Below, in pieces: positions 56,175 through 64,000 of a DNA stretch of 64,000 bases. The DNA comes from Trichomonas vaginalis G3 (Eukaryota; Parabasalia; Trichomonadida; Trichomonadidae): contig NC_067205.1 of NCBI RefSeq assembly GCF_026262505.1, forward strand, positions 5,580,001-5,644,000. The letters are read 5' to 3'. Every line of letters begins with the position of its first letter. The stretch's first letter is position 1. The notes beneath the pieces were generated by a model. That model saw only the letters and a program-made list of their open reading frames with translations, did no database searches and was not told where the DNA came from. A program made the translations under genes and the position numbers.

Positions 56175-59100
56175 TTAAAGCAAATCGAAAACGTTTGGTG
56201 CAGAACCCCGTGGTTTCGGAGATACTTGTGCTAGGGAGTCAACTGAGGGCTTGGACGATGTCCTCTGAATAGAGAATCTCCCAGATGTTGTAGTAGTTGT
56301 TGTAGAAGATGCTGGTGGTTGTTTTGCAGTTGTTGTTGTCGGTTTAAACGGATCAAACAATTCATTAGAACCGCCAGAACTTCCTCTTGTCAGAGGAATT
56401 CCTGTTTTCTTTGGTTTGCTTCCGAACGGGTCGTATAACTCGTTGTTTGGTTGCTTATCAAGAACATCAAATACATCATTACCATGCTTGATCGGCGTTG
56501 AAGAACTCTTCGGAAGAACAGGGTCATTAAATGGATCGAAACTTGTTCCGTTGGCAGATTTTTGGGGGTTAGGTGAAATGAAAGGATCAAAAGCGTTTTG
56601 AGAAGGATTCTTTACAATGGAAGATCTCGATCTCTGTATTGGTGTAAATGTATCAGCGAAAATATCATTTGATTTATTGTTTTGCGCTGCTTGAGGTGCT
56701 CCAAATGGATTTGAATTTGCTTTATTTCCAAATGGATCATATAAACTCTGTTTGTTATTATTACTATTCAATAAATCAAATGCATCAACTCCTTGCTTGG
56801 TTTGCACATGAACTTTTGGTGACGGTTTTTGAGTGTCACTTTTTGCAAAAGGATCAAAAATTTGTTCATTTGACGGTGATTTATTTATTGGGTCAAATGA
56901 AGATTTGTTGTTAATAGGAGTGAATGAATTAATAGAAGGTTGCTTAGGAGCAGCGAATGAATTAATTGATGGCTGCTTTGGTGCTGCAAAAGCATTGATT
57001 GATGGTTGTTTTGGAGGTGGAGGTTCAACAAATAAATCAATGTCTTTGTTGATCATGTTCGTAGTCTTTGGAGATGTTGCTCGAACAGGAGTAAGTCCTA
57101 ATGAGTCAAATACATCTGGATTCGATGGTTTCTGTTGGATGCTGACGAAAGGATCGAATGCATCCGTTGATTTCTGTGGTTTTGAAGGAGTTTGCGATGA
57201 AGAATTTTTTTCAAATGGATCAAATGTTTCTTCTTTGGGTGAAATGGGTTCAAATGAACTTGCTGGTGCTGGCTTTGGCTTGGAAATGTCTAGGAATGGA
57301 TCAAATGTCTCAGTGGATGGCGATTTCGGAGTAACTTTTTCAAATGAACTAATTTGGGATGGATTTGATGCAACAGGAGCTGGTTTTGATGTCAATCCTG
57401 AGAATGGATCAAATGTATCATTGACTGATGGCTGAGGAGTTGGTTTGTTCTGCTTTGGAGTGGATGAGATATTCGTAAATGGATCAAAAGTACTTCCTGC
57501 TGATGGTTGGTCAACTTTAGGTGTTGCGGGTTTAGACGATGGAGTCTGTTGGACTGGTTTGGAAGGAATACTTGAAAATGGATCGAATGTGTTGTCAGTA
57601 CTTGGAGAATTAACGGCTCTTTGTGGATTGGATGCCTTTATTGAAGGGGATTTGGCAGTTTGAGCTGGTTTTGAGGAGATATTTGCGAAAGGATCGAAAG
57701 TATCATCGTTATTTGATGAAGTTTCGACTTTCGGAGTATCCAAAACCGGATTTGTAGCAGGAGATTTAACTGTATTTGTTGTTTTGGATGGAATATTTGA
57801 AAATGGATCGAATGTATCGTCATTATTTGATAAATTAAGAGAATTAATGCTTGGTGATGATGGCTTGGATGCCGGAGATTTAGTTGCTGGGGCTGGATTC
57901 GATGAAATGTTGGAGAATGGATCAAATGTGTTATCGTCGTTTGAAGATTGGACAACAACAGGGGATGGTTTGACTGCTGTGCTTGCAAATGGGTCAAATG
58001 CTCCATTGGCTGATGGCTGCGGTGTTCCTTTGAAAGAAGAATTTGTTGCAGGGGAAGCAGCAGCGAAAGGATCGAATACATTGTTAGCAGATGGCTGAGG
58101 TGTTGGCTTCTGGAGGGAAGATGGAATGTTTCCGAAAGGATCTACGATTTCATCTTTCTTAATTGAAATATTTGCGGCCGAACTATTGGCAGAAGGAACA
58201 TTTGCAAATGGATCAAATGTTTCTTTGCTTGCTGGTGTCTTTTGGCTGTTGGATGATGAGATATTTGCAAATGGATCAAATTGGTCTTCTGTTGATGGGA
58301 CATTAGCCTTCGGAGTAGCATTCTGGGTTAATTTGGACTCTGTCTTCGCAGGAATTGTTGCTGCAAATGGGTCAAAAGTGTTATCTGCTGATGGTTGAGG
58401 AGTTCCCTTGTTTGTTGGAGCTGCTGAGAACGGATCAAATGTATTATCTTGGGCAGGCTTAGCTGTCGATGAACTAGAAGAGATATTGGAGAAAGGATCA
58501 AATTGGTCATTAGATGGCTTCGAAGGAATGGCCGCGAAAGGATCGAAAACGTCATTGGAGACCTTAGGAGTTGATGAACTTGCAAGGGAATCAAACGAAC
58601 TCGTTGGCGGTTTTGCCAAATTATCTCCTGAAGGAGGTTTGATTGTTTGCTGTACAGGTGCAATATTGGAAAATGGATCGAATGTATCAGAGGCTTCTGT
58701 ACTACTGACAGGAGAAATCGGCGTAAATGGAGAGGAATCAAAACCGCTAGAAACGTGTTGTAAAGTATCGGCATCGTCAAATAAACCGTTAGATCCATTA
58801 CTATTCAATTGAGCGAAGTCACTTGTTGGAGGTTCATCGTCAATTTGCTTGGCAAACGGGATATTGCTAATATCATCATTCGGATCGTGTAAGAATTGAT
58901 CGAGTAGTTCTTCACTTGGATTTCTCTTTGGTTTTGAGGGTTGATTTGACGATGGAGATACAAAATAGTCGAAAAGTAATCCGCCACCTAATTCTTCGTG
59001 TCCGGCTGGCGGAGCATCTAAGTCTAGTAATGATTGATTGGCTTGCTGAGCGAATGCCGCAGGAATTCGTGGTTTGTCATCGGCTATTTCTTGATTTTGA

Positions 59101-59816
59101 GGTGTATCGTCAGTATTACCGTTGATAGGTGTAAGGTTTGTAAGGTCTTGGTTTTCGGATGCATTAGGTTCTGCATTGGCGTACAAATCATCCGAATTAT
59201 CATTCCAATCGAGCATTGAAGTTAACGCGTTTTGATCGTTCTGAGGCTGCTGTTGCATCTGCTCGAATTGCTTAGCCTTAGGATTATTCGAAACTGGTTG
59301 ATTAATTTTTTGTGTAGGAATTTCGGTTACAAATGTCTCGATTTGGAACATCTGAGGTTCTGGTAATTCAGAGCGAAAGATAACGTGATTGTAAATCGCT
59401 CTGGATAGTAAATGTACGTGTTCGCGATATCCAGCTTCTTGTTTTCCGAATGAAAGATAACAGAGTGTTTGAATTTCTGGCGCAAAAGCTTGGGCTGCTG
59501 GTAAAAATGTTGTCGGAGCTTTGACTAAACATGCATAGATTATTTTAAGCAATTTGAAGATTGTTAAAGGTTCATCGCTCTTACGATCCATTGCAATAGT
59601 AATAGCTAACATCAATTCACCACTATCATCAACACTGCCTGTGTATGCTAATAAAGCAGCTAAATCAGTAGCTTCAATACGAGGTCCTTGAGTTTCAATG
59701 ACTTTTTCAAGGAGTTTGCGTATAACTACTTGGATTTTAGGAAGATTTTCTTGGGGTTGCTTTATCTTTTTAATGATATTGAACATCCCAAAGTTTTGAA
59801 GCAAAAAAATTGACAA
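56175..59816 (-). CDS. Epsin-like clathrin adaptor with about 25 DPF motifs
   Basis: The product is up to 1,213 residues. A better start may be M11 (MFNIIKKIKQPQENLPKIQV, ATG near 59786). The first 160 residues are a helical ENTH/ANTH-type domain (ATDLAALLAYTGSVDDSGEL, IFKLLKIIYACLVKAPTTFL, YREHVHLLSRAIYNHV) that should bind membrane lipids. The rest is disordered, Ser/Pro/Asn-rich, with about 25 DPF (mostly FDPF) motifs spaced every 25-40 residues, known ligands of the AP-2 appendage, and one NPF for EH domains. It most likely works in clathrin-mediated endocytosis. The frame is intact. The many short open frames on the other strand are shadows of its repetitive codons. Confidence 0.88.
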   Translation of the reverse strand: MSIFLLQNFGMFNIIKKIKQPQENLPKIQVVIRKLLEKVIETQGPRIEATDLAALLAYTGSVDDSGELMLAITIAMDRKSDEPLTIFKLLKIIYACLVKAPTTFLPAAQAFAPEIQTLCYLSFGKQEAGYREHVHLLSRAIYNHVIFRSELPEPQMFQIETFVTEIPTQKINQPVSNNPKAKQFEQMQQQPQNDQNALTSMLDWNDNSDDLYANAEPNASENQDLTNLTPINGNTDDTPQNQEIADDKPRIPAAFAQQANQSLLDLDAPPAGHEELGGGLLFDYFVSPSSNQPSKPKRNPSEELLDQFLHDPNDDISNIPFAKQIDDEPPTSDFAQLNSNGSNGLFDDADTLQHVSSGFDSSPFTPISPVSSTEASDTFDPFSNIAPVQQTIKPPSGDNLAKPPTSSFDSLASSSTPKVSNDVFDPFAAIPSKPSNDQFDPFSNISSSSSTAKPAQDNTFDPFSAAPTNKGTPQPSADNTFDPFAATIPAKTESKLTQNATPKANVPSTEDQFDPFANISSSNSQKTPASKETFDPFANVPSANSSAANISIKKDEIVDPFGNIPSSLQKPTPQPSANNVFDPFAAASPATNSSFKGTPQPSANGAFDPFASTAVKPSPVVVQSSNDDNTFDPFSNISSNPAPATKSPASKPSSPSINSLNLSNNDDTFDPFSNIPSKTTNTVKSPATNPVLDTPKVETSSNNDDTFDPFANISSKPAQTAKSPSIKASNPQRAVNSPSTDNTFDPFSSIPSKPVQQTPSSKPATPKVDQPSAGSTFDPFTNISSTPKQNKPTPQPSVNDTFDPFSGLTSKPAPVASNPSQISSFEKVTPKSPSTETFDPFLDISKPKPAPASSFEPISPKEETFDPFEKNSSSQTPSKPQKSTDAFDPFVSIQQKPSNPDVFDSLGLTPVRATSPKTTNMINKDIDLFVEPPPPKQPSINAFAAPKQPSINSFAAPKQPSINSFTPINNKSSFDPINKSPSNEQIFDPFAKSDTQKPSPKVHVQTKQGVDAFDLLNSNNNKQSLYDPFGNKANSNPFGAPQAAQNNKSNDIFADTFTPIQRSRSSIVKNPSQNAFDPFISPNPQKSANGTSFDPFNDPVLPKSSSTPIKHGNDVFDVLDKQPNNELYDPFGSKPKKTGIPLTRGSSGGSNELFDPFKPTTTTAKQPPASSTTTTTTSGRFSIQRTSSKPSVDSLAQVSPKPRGSAPNVFDLL

Positions 59817-59980
59817 AAACAGAATGAAAGAAAAAAAAGTTGTTAGCCGGATTTCGAATATGTGAAAATTTTGCTGACGCTTTTTTTATAAATTGTACTA
59901 CAGTTTGGTACCTTTAAAATTCTATTCTGGAGTTCTAAAAATTCTCTTACATGATTTTTCAGAAGAAATCATCGATTTGA

Positions 59981-60012
<32 letters not shown>

Positions 60013-60181
60013 AGTGGGGCTTCCAGGCACTTCGTGCCTTCTAGCCCTGAGGATGATTGATATAATGAAGTTTTTTTTTCTTGGGGTGAGCTTCCAGGCA
60101 CTTCGTGCCTTCTAGCCCACATAAATGAAGTTTTTATTCGGAGGTCTTCCAGGAGCTTTTCACAAATTATATATGTTTTCA
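59817..60181. other. Spacer with A28 homopolymer and repeated mini-hairpins
   Basis: The 5' flank of the adaptor gene runs to about 59980 and ends at an unbroken run of 28 A (59982-60009). Next come two copies of CTTCCAGGCACTTCGTGCCT (60020 and 60098), each a GGCAC-TTC-GTGCC stem-loop closed by GGGCT/AGCCC-type outer bases. The border between host DNA and the second virus-like element lies here but no terminal repeat end was found. Confidence 0.6.
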
Positions 60182-60502
60182 TGTTTTGTCAAGACTTCTT
60201 CGTAAATGTTTTGTCAAGACTTCTTCGTAAATGTTTTGTCAAGACTTCTTCGTAAATGTTTTGTCAAGACTTCTTCGTAAATGTTTTGTCAAGACTTCTT
60301 CGTAAATGTTTTGTCAAGACTTCTTCGTAAAATCAGACAAAAATAATGTTTAGGGTAGAAGGTTAGATATAACCTCTTTTCTAACCTCTTTTCTACCCTC
60401 TTGAATTTGTCAAGACTTCTTCGTAAATGTTTTGTCAAGATTTCTTCGTAAATGTTTTGTCAAGACTTCTTCGTAAAATGTTTTGTCAAGACTTCTTCGT
60501 AA
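60182..60502. repeat. 25-bp tandem repeats, about ten units, around cassette C8
   Basis: TGTTTTGTCAAGACTTCTTC plus GTAAA repeats six times from 60182 to 60331. It resumes with about four more units from 60405 to 60502 after cassette C8. The inverse (TTTACGAAGAAGTCTTGAC) resembles the short repeats beside cassette C6 at 24612-24660. Confidence 0.9.
60337..60405 (+). promoter_or_regulatory. Iterated inverted-repeat cassette C8 (GGTAGA type)
   Basis: AAAAATAATGTTTAGGGTAG is followed by GGTTAGATATAACC, TTTTCTAACC and TTTTCTACCCTC. AGGGTAGA pairs exactly with TCTACCCT, and GGTTAGA with TCTAACC. It is embedded in the 25-bp repeats, about 200 bp before the first gene. Confidence 0.8.
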
Positions 60503-60601
60503 TGAGTGTAAATGACCAAACTGACAACACTTTGACCGAGTAGTTTTTTGTGCTGAACAAAAAGTGTCATATAAACATCTGTCAAAAGCCGCTTTTTAAC
60601 T

Positions 60602-60610
60602 TCACTTAAA
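60602..60610 (+). promoter_or_regulatory. Initiator TCACTTAAA before the 60611 gene
   Basis: TCACTT at 60602-60607 fits the trichomonad initiator, with its A seven bases before ATG 60611. Confidence 0.6.
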
Positions 60611-62983
60611 ATGCCACGTAAGCTACGTAAGAATATACGTAAGAGGAAGAGAGCATTGAAACATCCAATAGTAAAACTAACACCACAACAACAGTTGCAA
60701 CAACAAATGCTGAATGACCCCACTATGTTGCAACAAATGTCAAGCAATCCTATGCTTTTAAACCGAGTTGTTGGTGCACAGAGTGGAGGTTTAAGAGCGG
60801 CACTTTTAGCGAAAATGGCAGGCTATGGTGGAGCTGCAGACGGAACAGCATATAACCCTCAAAGTCAAATGAATTTGAGTTCACTCAAAAATCAAATAAC
60901 AGATGTCAAAAAGTCAAACATAGACATACAGAAGCAAATAAGTGAAAACGAAAAGAAACTAGAATATGACAGACACACAAAGAAACTCAATGAGTTAAAC
61001 GTAGAGAAAAAGAAGAAAGAAGAACAACTGAAAGAACTAAGTACAGAGGAATATGCGAAAAAAGTGTCAGAAAAAGCAGCAGAAGTAGCAAAAATGGAAC
61101 AAGATGTCATAAATTTGAAAAACCATACTACTCGATATAAAGTACTGAAAGATGAAGAGATAAAACAAAAAGCCCTGAAGACATATATGGATAGCGATGA
61201 GTATAAAAAAGAAGTTGAAGCAAATGTAAAGGCAGAAAAACTTTTACAGTTGCAAAACCAAACCGTACAGTATGAAAACTTAGCACAAGAAAGTAAAAAT
61301 AACGACGCAGCCATGCAAAAGGCAATGAAAAGCGCAGAATATATAAAAGCTAACAATGACTGGTTAGATGCCCAAGCCAACGCTAAAGCAGCCCAGCTTA
61401 TAGGGTCAATAAGGACAAAAATACAAGCGGATGAAGACAGTTCAAATGAAGCTTTAACAAATGCTGACTTTAAGAACGCCTTCGAAGCTCTTCATAGTAA
61501 GGTGAAACAAGTGAACGACTTCTCATCTGGAAAGAAACTGAAGTCTGAAGGTTTCGACAAAGAGTTAAAAGAAGTAGCACAAAATATGACGAAAATAACA
61601 GATGCAGCAACGAGACAGGCAGTTCAAAGTGCCTATGACGCCGTTAGAGCAACTGTTGTGGAAAGTCAAGAAAAAGAGTTACAACAGACTAAAACAGACC
61701 TAGTAAATGCTTTCTTAAAAACGAAAAGTCGGGTAGGACATTATGCTGCAGATGGAACATATGTGCCAGCTGGTGGAACTTATATACCACCAAACCCTCC
61801 AAGAGAAGCACCTGCACCAGGACTACCTAGAACATTTACATCGTCACATGGACACAGACACAGGCATGCACAACAACCAGCACAACAACCACCTCCACAA
61901 CCAGCACAACAACCAACACAACAACCAGCACAGCAACCAACAGTTCAAAACCCTGCACAACAACAACCACAAACAGAGCAAGGACATAAAAGAAGTAGAG
62001 AACAAGGAAACCAAGAATTCTTAAAAATGCTTAAAGAAGAGTGTGGTTTCCCAGATACTGTTGACTTTAGTGACAGATATAAAGAAGCTATTGGAAAGTT
62101 CAAGGATGGAAATACTGACCCGAACCTATTTAGCTTTATGGCTCAGCACCAAAACGGATATAATCTCAAACCTGGAAAATACAAGCTCGCTAAGGGATAT
62201 GATTTAATAGCATATCATCCAAATGACATGGATGAATTTACTCCGAGATATTTGATGTCAGAGCTAAATGACAATTCAACTTTCGTCATGAAACGCGTAA
62301 AAAATAGAGACGGAACGAAAGAACAAAAGCTTATGAATGCGGATGACGTAGATAGGGAAATTGTTGAAAACGGTCTCGGAATATATGAAATGCCAGCAGA
62401 TGAGGTACAAGAAACTCCACAGGAAGAAGTTCAGATACAACCAGACATGGAAGAAATAGTTCAGCAACAACAGCTAGAAGAGCCTGAAGGAAACGAACAA
62501 GTCCTTCCTTTGGAAACTAACTTCACAGAACTAGATGAAGATTTGGAACAGCCGAAAAATCTTGACCCTCAACAAGAGTATGCGGAGAATATGGAATATT
62601 TCCAAGAGTCTAAGAAAAATTCGGCTGACATAGTAGAAGAATATCGAAAAATGTTTGCCGACATACAAAAGACTCCAACACCAGATGAAAATATTCAGCA
62701 TAGAATGGAAGTACTGAAAGAAAATGTACACAAATACAACAACCCTTTTTACTTACGAGCATTTAACGTTCAATCTTCGGATGAACTCGGTGAAAATAAA
62801 AGGTTAAATTTCAAGAAAACATATAGAAATGAAACATTGTTTAAAGTTCATTCAGAACCTAACCAAGATGGAAACAAACCTACTTTTGTTTCTGCAGACG
62901 ATGGAACTACAATGAGATGGGGTCATAAAGCTAACCCGGATAGGTGGTTCATAAACTTACAACCAAATTCCAAGAAGTTGTAG
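60611..62983 (+). CDS. Element 2: large coiled-coil, Gln/Pro-rich structural-type protein, 790 residues
   Basis: The strongly basic start (MPRKLRKNIRKRKRALKHP) is followed by a Gln-rich segment and a Gly/Ala patch (RAALLAKMAGYGGAADGTA), then about 250 residues of coiled coil. After a His-rich motif (SSHGHRHRHAQQ), a Pro/Gln repeat (AQQPTQQPAQQPTVQN) leads into a C-terminal globular part (PGKYKLAKGYDLIAYHPND) and an acidic tail. This layout suits a virion core or scaffold protein, but I do not recognise the family. TCACTT 7 bp before the ATG supports the start. Confidence 0.65.
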   Translation: MPRKLRKNIRKRKRALKHPIVKLTPQQQLQQQMLNDPTMLQQMSSNPMLLNRVVGAQSGGLRAALLAKMAGYGGAADGTAYNPQSQMNLSSLKNQITDVKKSNIDIQKQISENEKKLEYDRHTKKLNELNVEKKKKEEQLKELSTEEYAKKVSEKAAEVAKMEQDVINLKNHTTRYKVLKDEEIKQKALKTYMDSDEYKKEVEANVKAEKLLQLQNQTVQYENLAQESKNNDAAMQKAMKSAEYIKANNDWLDAQANAKAAQLIGSIRTKIQADEDSSNEALTNADFKNAFEALHSKVKQVNDFSSGKKLKSEGFDKELKEVAQNMTKITDAATRQAVQSAYDAVRATVVESQEKELQQTKTDLVNAFLKTKSRVGHYAADGTYVPAGGTYIPPNPPREAPAPGLPRTFTSSHGHRHRHAQQPAQQPPPQPAQQPTQQPAQQPTVQNPAQQQPQTEQGHKRSREQGNQEFLKMLKEECGFPDTVDFSDRYKEAIGKFKDGNTDPNLFSFMAQHQNGYNLKPGKYKLAKGYDLIAYHPNDMDEFTPRYLMSELNDNSTFVMKRVKNRDGTKEQKLMNADDVDREIVENGLGIYEMPADEVQETPQEEVQIQPDMEEIVQQQQLEEPEGNEQVLPLETNFTELDEDLEQPKNLDPQQEYAENMEYFQESKKNSADIVEEYRKMFADIQKTPTPDENIQHRMEVLKENVHKYNNPFYLRAFNVQSSDELGENKRLNFKKTYRNETLFKVHSEPNQDGNKPTFVSADDGTTMRWGHKANPDRWFINLQPNSKKL

Positions 62984-63806
62984 ACGCAATGGAAGTCAAT
63001 GGTGAACGAGACATAGCTGGTATTTTAAGCGCGGCTTTAATGCCATTGAAAGATATGAAACATGCAGATATTTTGGACCAGTATGAAATGAACATGGCTG
63101 ATGGAAATATAACACCTGACGTTCTAGAACATTTATCTCAAAGAACTACACAGAACCATAGAGATGGTATATTTGGTGAAGAGTTTAGAAAGAAAGTTAT
63201 GGAGAGAAGGAAGAGAACCTATTGTACATGACCTTGCAAATGAAAGTTTACAAAATGTCATAAAAACTTACTTTGCAGACAATGAACTGAGAAGGGATGA
63301 ATATTTAAGAAAACTCAAATGGACAGTACCAAATGAAATGTTAGTATTGAAAAACATGTTCCTTGACAAAATAAAACCAACTACAGAAATAAACGACGCA
63401 AGACTGAAAGATTGGGTAAAAGCTTTCCCATTCACAAAAGATATAGTTGGTAACATGGAAAGAAAACCAGAATGGCTACAAAAACATATATTTGGAAACG
63501 AGCTTATTCCATATGGACAGGCACTGTTTGAAGAGCTTGAACCAGAAACTCAGGAAAGAGTCATGCAAACAATACGCGAAGACTCAAATACAGACTATGA
63601 CAAACTCTTTCTAGGATATAGGTTACCTGAGATGGGCGACCAGAGCCAAAGGCAAAAAGGACATGGGAAATTTGCAAATACTAGATGAACATAATGCAAA
63701 GATGCAACAACTTCAAGCAGAGGGCAATGAAGGAAAAAGAAGAGTTAAAAACTCAGTCAGGAAGAAAGTAAAGCTTGGTCCACGTGGGTTCTATTATGAC
63801 ATATAA
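62944..63806 (+). pseudogene. Element 2: unknown coding region (fossil)
   Basis: Following the large gene with a small overlap, this region encodes helical, charged sequence (for example AGILSAALMPLKDMKHADIL, MFLDKIKPTTEINDARLKDW) and ends with a basic stretch (RRVKNSVRKKVKLGPRG). The coding signal is continuous but interrupted a few times. No family recognised; its place suggests a partner of the large structural-type protein. Confidence 0.45.
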
Positions 63807-63838
63807 ATCCAACTATTCTATATTTTTACTCATATGAA

Positions 63839-64000
63839 ATGTACGCCGCTCAGAATATAACGCCAACAGTTTTGGATGCCATGAATGGAAATGTTTCCGA
63901 ATGGTATAACGAATGCGACAATGCCATTAGAAGGTCAGAAATAGTTCCTGGAACTTACGAATATACAACTGCTGTTTCTTATGGAAACGTAGGTGAGTTT
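63839..64000 (+). CDS. Element 2: start of a gene running off the window
   Basis: ATG 63839 opens a frame MYAAQNITPTVLDAMNGNVS that is still open at the last base. The ATATTTTTACTCATATGAAATG context combines the AT-rich box and a TCATA initiator-like word. The visible 54 residues do not identify a family. Confidence 0.5.
   Translation, partial: MYAAQNITPTVLDAMNGNVSEWYNECDNAIRRSEIVPGTYEYTTAVSYGNVGEF

Larger units (their letters stand above)
60182..64000 (+). mobile_element. Second Maverick-type virus-like element, left part (fossil)
   Basis: Cassette C8, the 25-mer repeats shared with the first Maverick, and viral-style structural genes in one direction mark a second element that continues beyond the window. 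Its left terminal repeat end was not recognised; the border lies between 59820 and 60180. The visible coding part has about two or three breaks. It differs from the first element in gene content here. Confidence 0.65.

Noticed and set aside
56390-59219. Many short open frames opposite the adaptor gene
   Set aside because: They are antisense or shifted readings of the repetitive DPF codons; composition and ends follow the real gene.
60182-60502. Possible CRISPR-like array (25-bp repeats)
   Set aside because: The units are head-to-tail with no spacers, and the genome is eukaryotic; it is a simple tandem repeat around a cassette.
1-64000. Introns and tRNA/rRNA genes
   Set aside because: I looked for the trichomonad splice pattern (GTATGT...ACTAACACACAG) and for tRNA-like cloverleafs and saw none by eye.

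Overview
The window looks like nuclear DNA of a trichomonad, most likely Trichomonas vaginalis. It is AT-rich, the genes are intronless and closely spaced, and at least one start codon sits just behind a TCA+1-type initiator. The gene families also fit: BspA-like leucine-rich repeats, ALK-type glycine-rich proteins, ankyrin/DUF3447-like proteins, a family-17 glycosyltransferase and divergent kinases. Mobile DNA is heavy: Maverick/Polinton, Mutator-like, TTAA-targeting and rve-type DDE elements. The organism is inferred from content, not from a database match.

Layout. 1-887: five 121-bp tandem repeats running into the 3' end of an unknown gene. 1105-2808: decayed rve-type transposon (minus strand). 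3001-6552: beta-propeller-like gene. 7061-8100: TTAA-flanked non-autonomous element. 8600-11582: glycine-rich gene split by a 1,970-bp Mutator-like element with a clean 10-bp target duplication. 11942-34604: BspA-like gene fragment split by a 21.9-kb Maverick (12089-34013) with 685-bp terminal inverted repeats and a TACGCA target duplication. 34781-35866: GT17 glycosyltransferase. 36088-38506: apparently intact copy of the rve-type transposon. 39169-43894: near-perfect inverted duplication (2 x 2.26 kb) of a second rve-type transposon with arrays of hairpins. 44345-45332: two host pseudogene fragments. 45929-46903: glycine-rich gene. 47011-48555: ankyrin-type gene. 48679-49345: solo transposon end against an NDR-type kinase gene (to 50828). 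50941-52482: MCM-like gene. 52756-53628: Wee1-like kinase. 53712-54756: second TTAA element, inverted relative to the first. 56175-59816: epsin-like adaptor with about 25 DPF motifs. From about 60180 to the window end: start of a second virus-like element of the same kind as the first.

The 21.9-kb Maverick carries a protein-primed type DNA polymerase B, c-integrase and packaging ATPase regions, a double-jelly-roll major capsid candidate, other virion-type proteins, two KilA-N regions and two phage-fibre-like proteins. It is treated here as a fossil: ends and target duplication are clean, but several inner genes are interrupted (about six to ten breaks).

The most unusual signals are non-coding. 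(1) Eight copies of an iterated, covarying inverted-repeat cassette lie between genes of both virus-like elements, in two sequence flavours that keep pairing. (2) Seven pairs of GC-rich mini-hairpins with triloops and interchangeable stems appear inserted into spacers and into reading frames of the Maverick. (3) Tandem arrays of long hairpins with shared modules lie inside two otherwise unrelated transposons.
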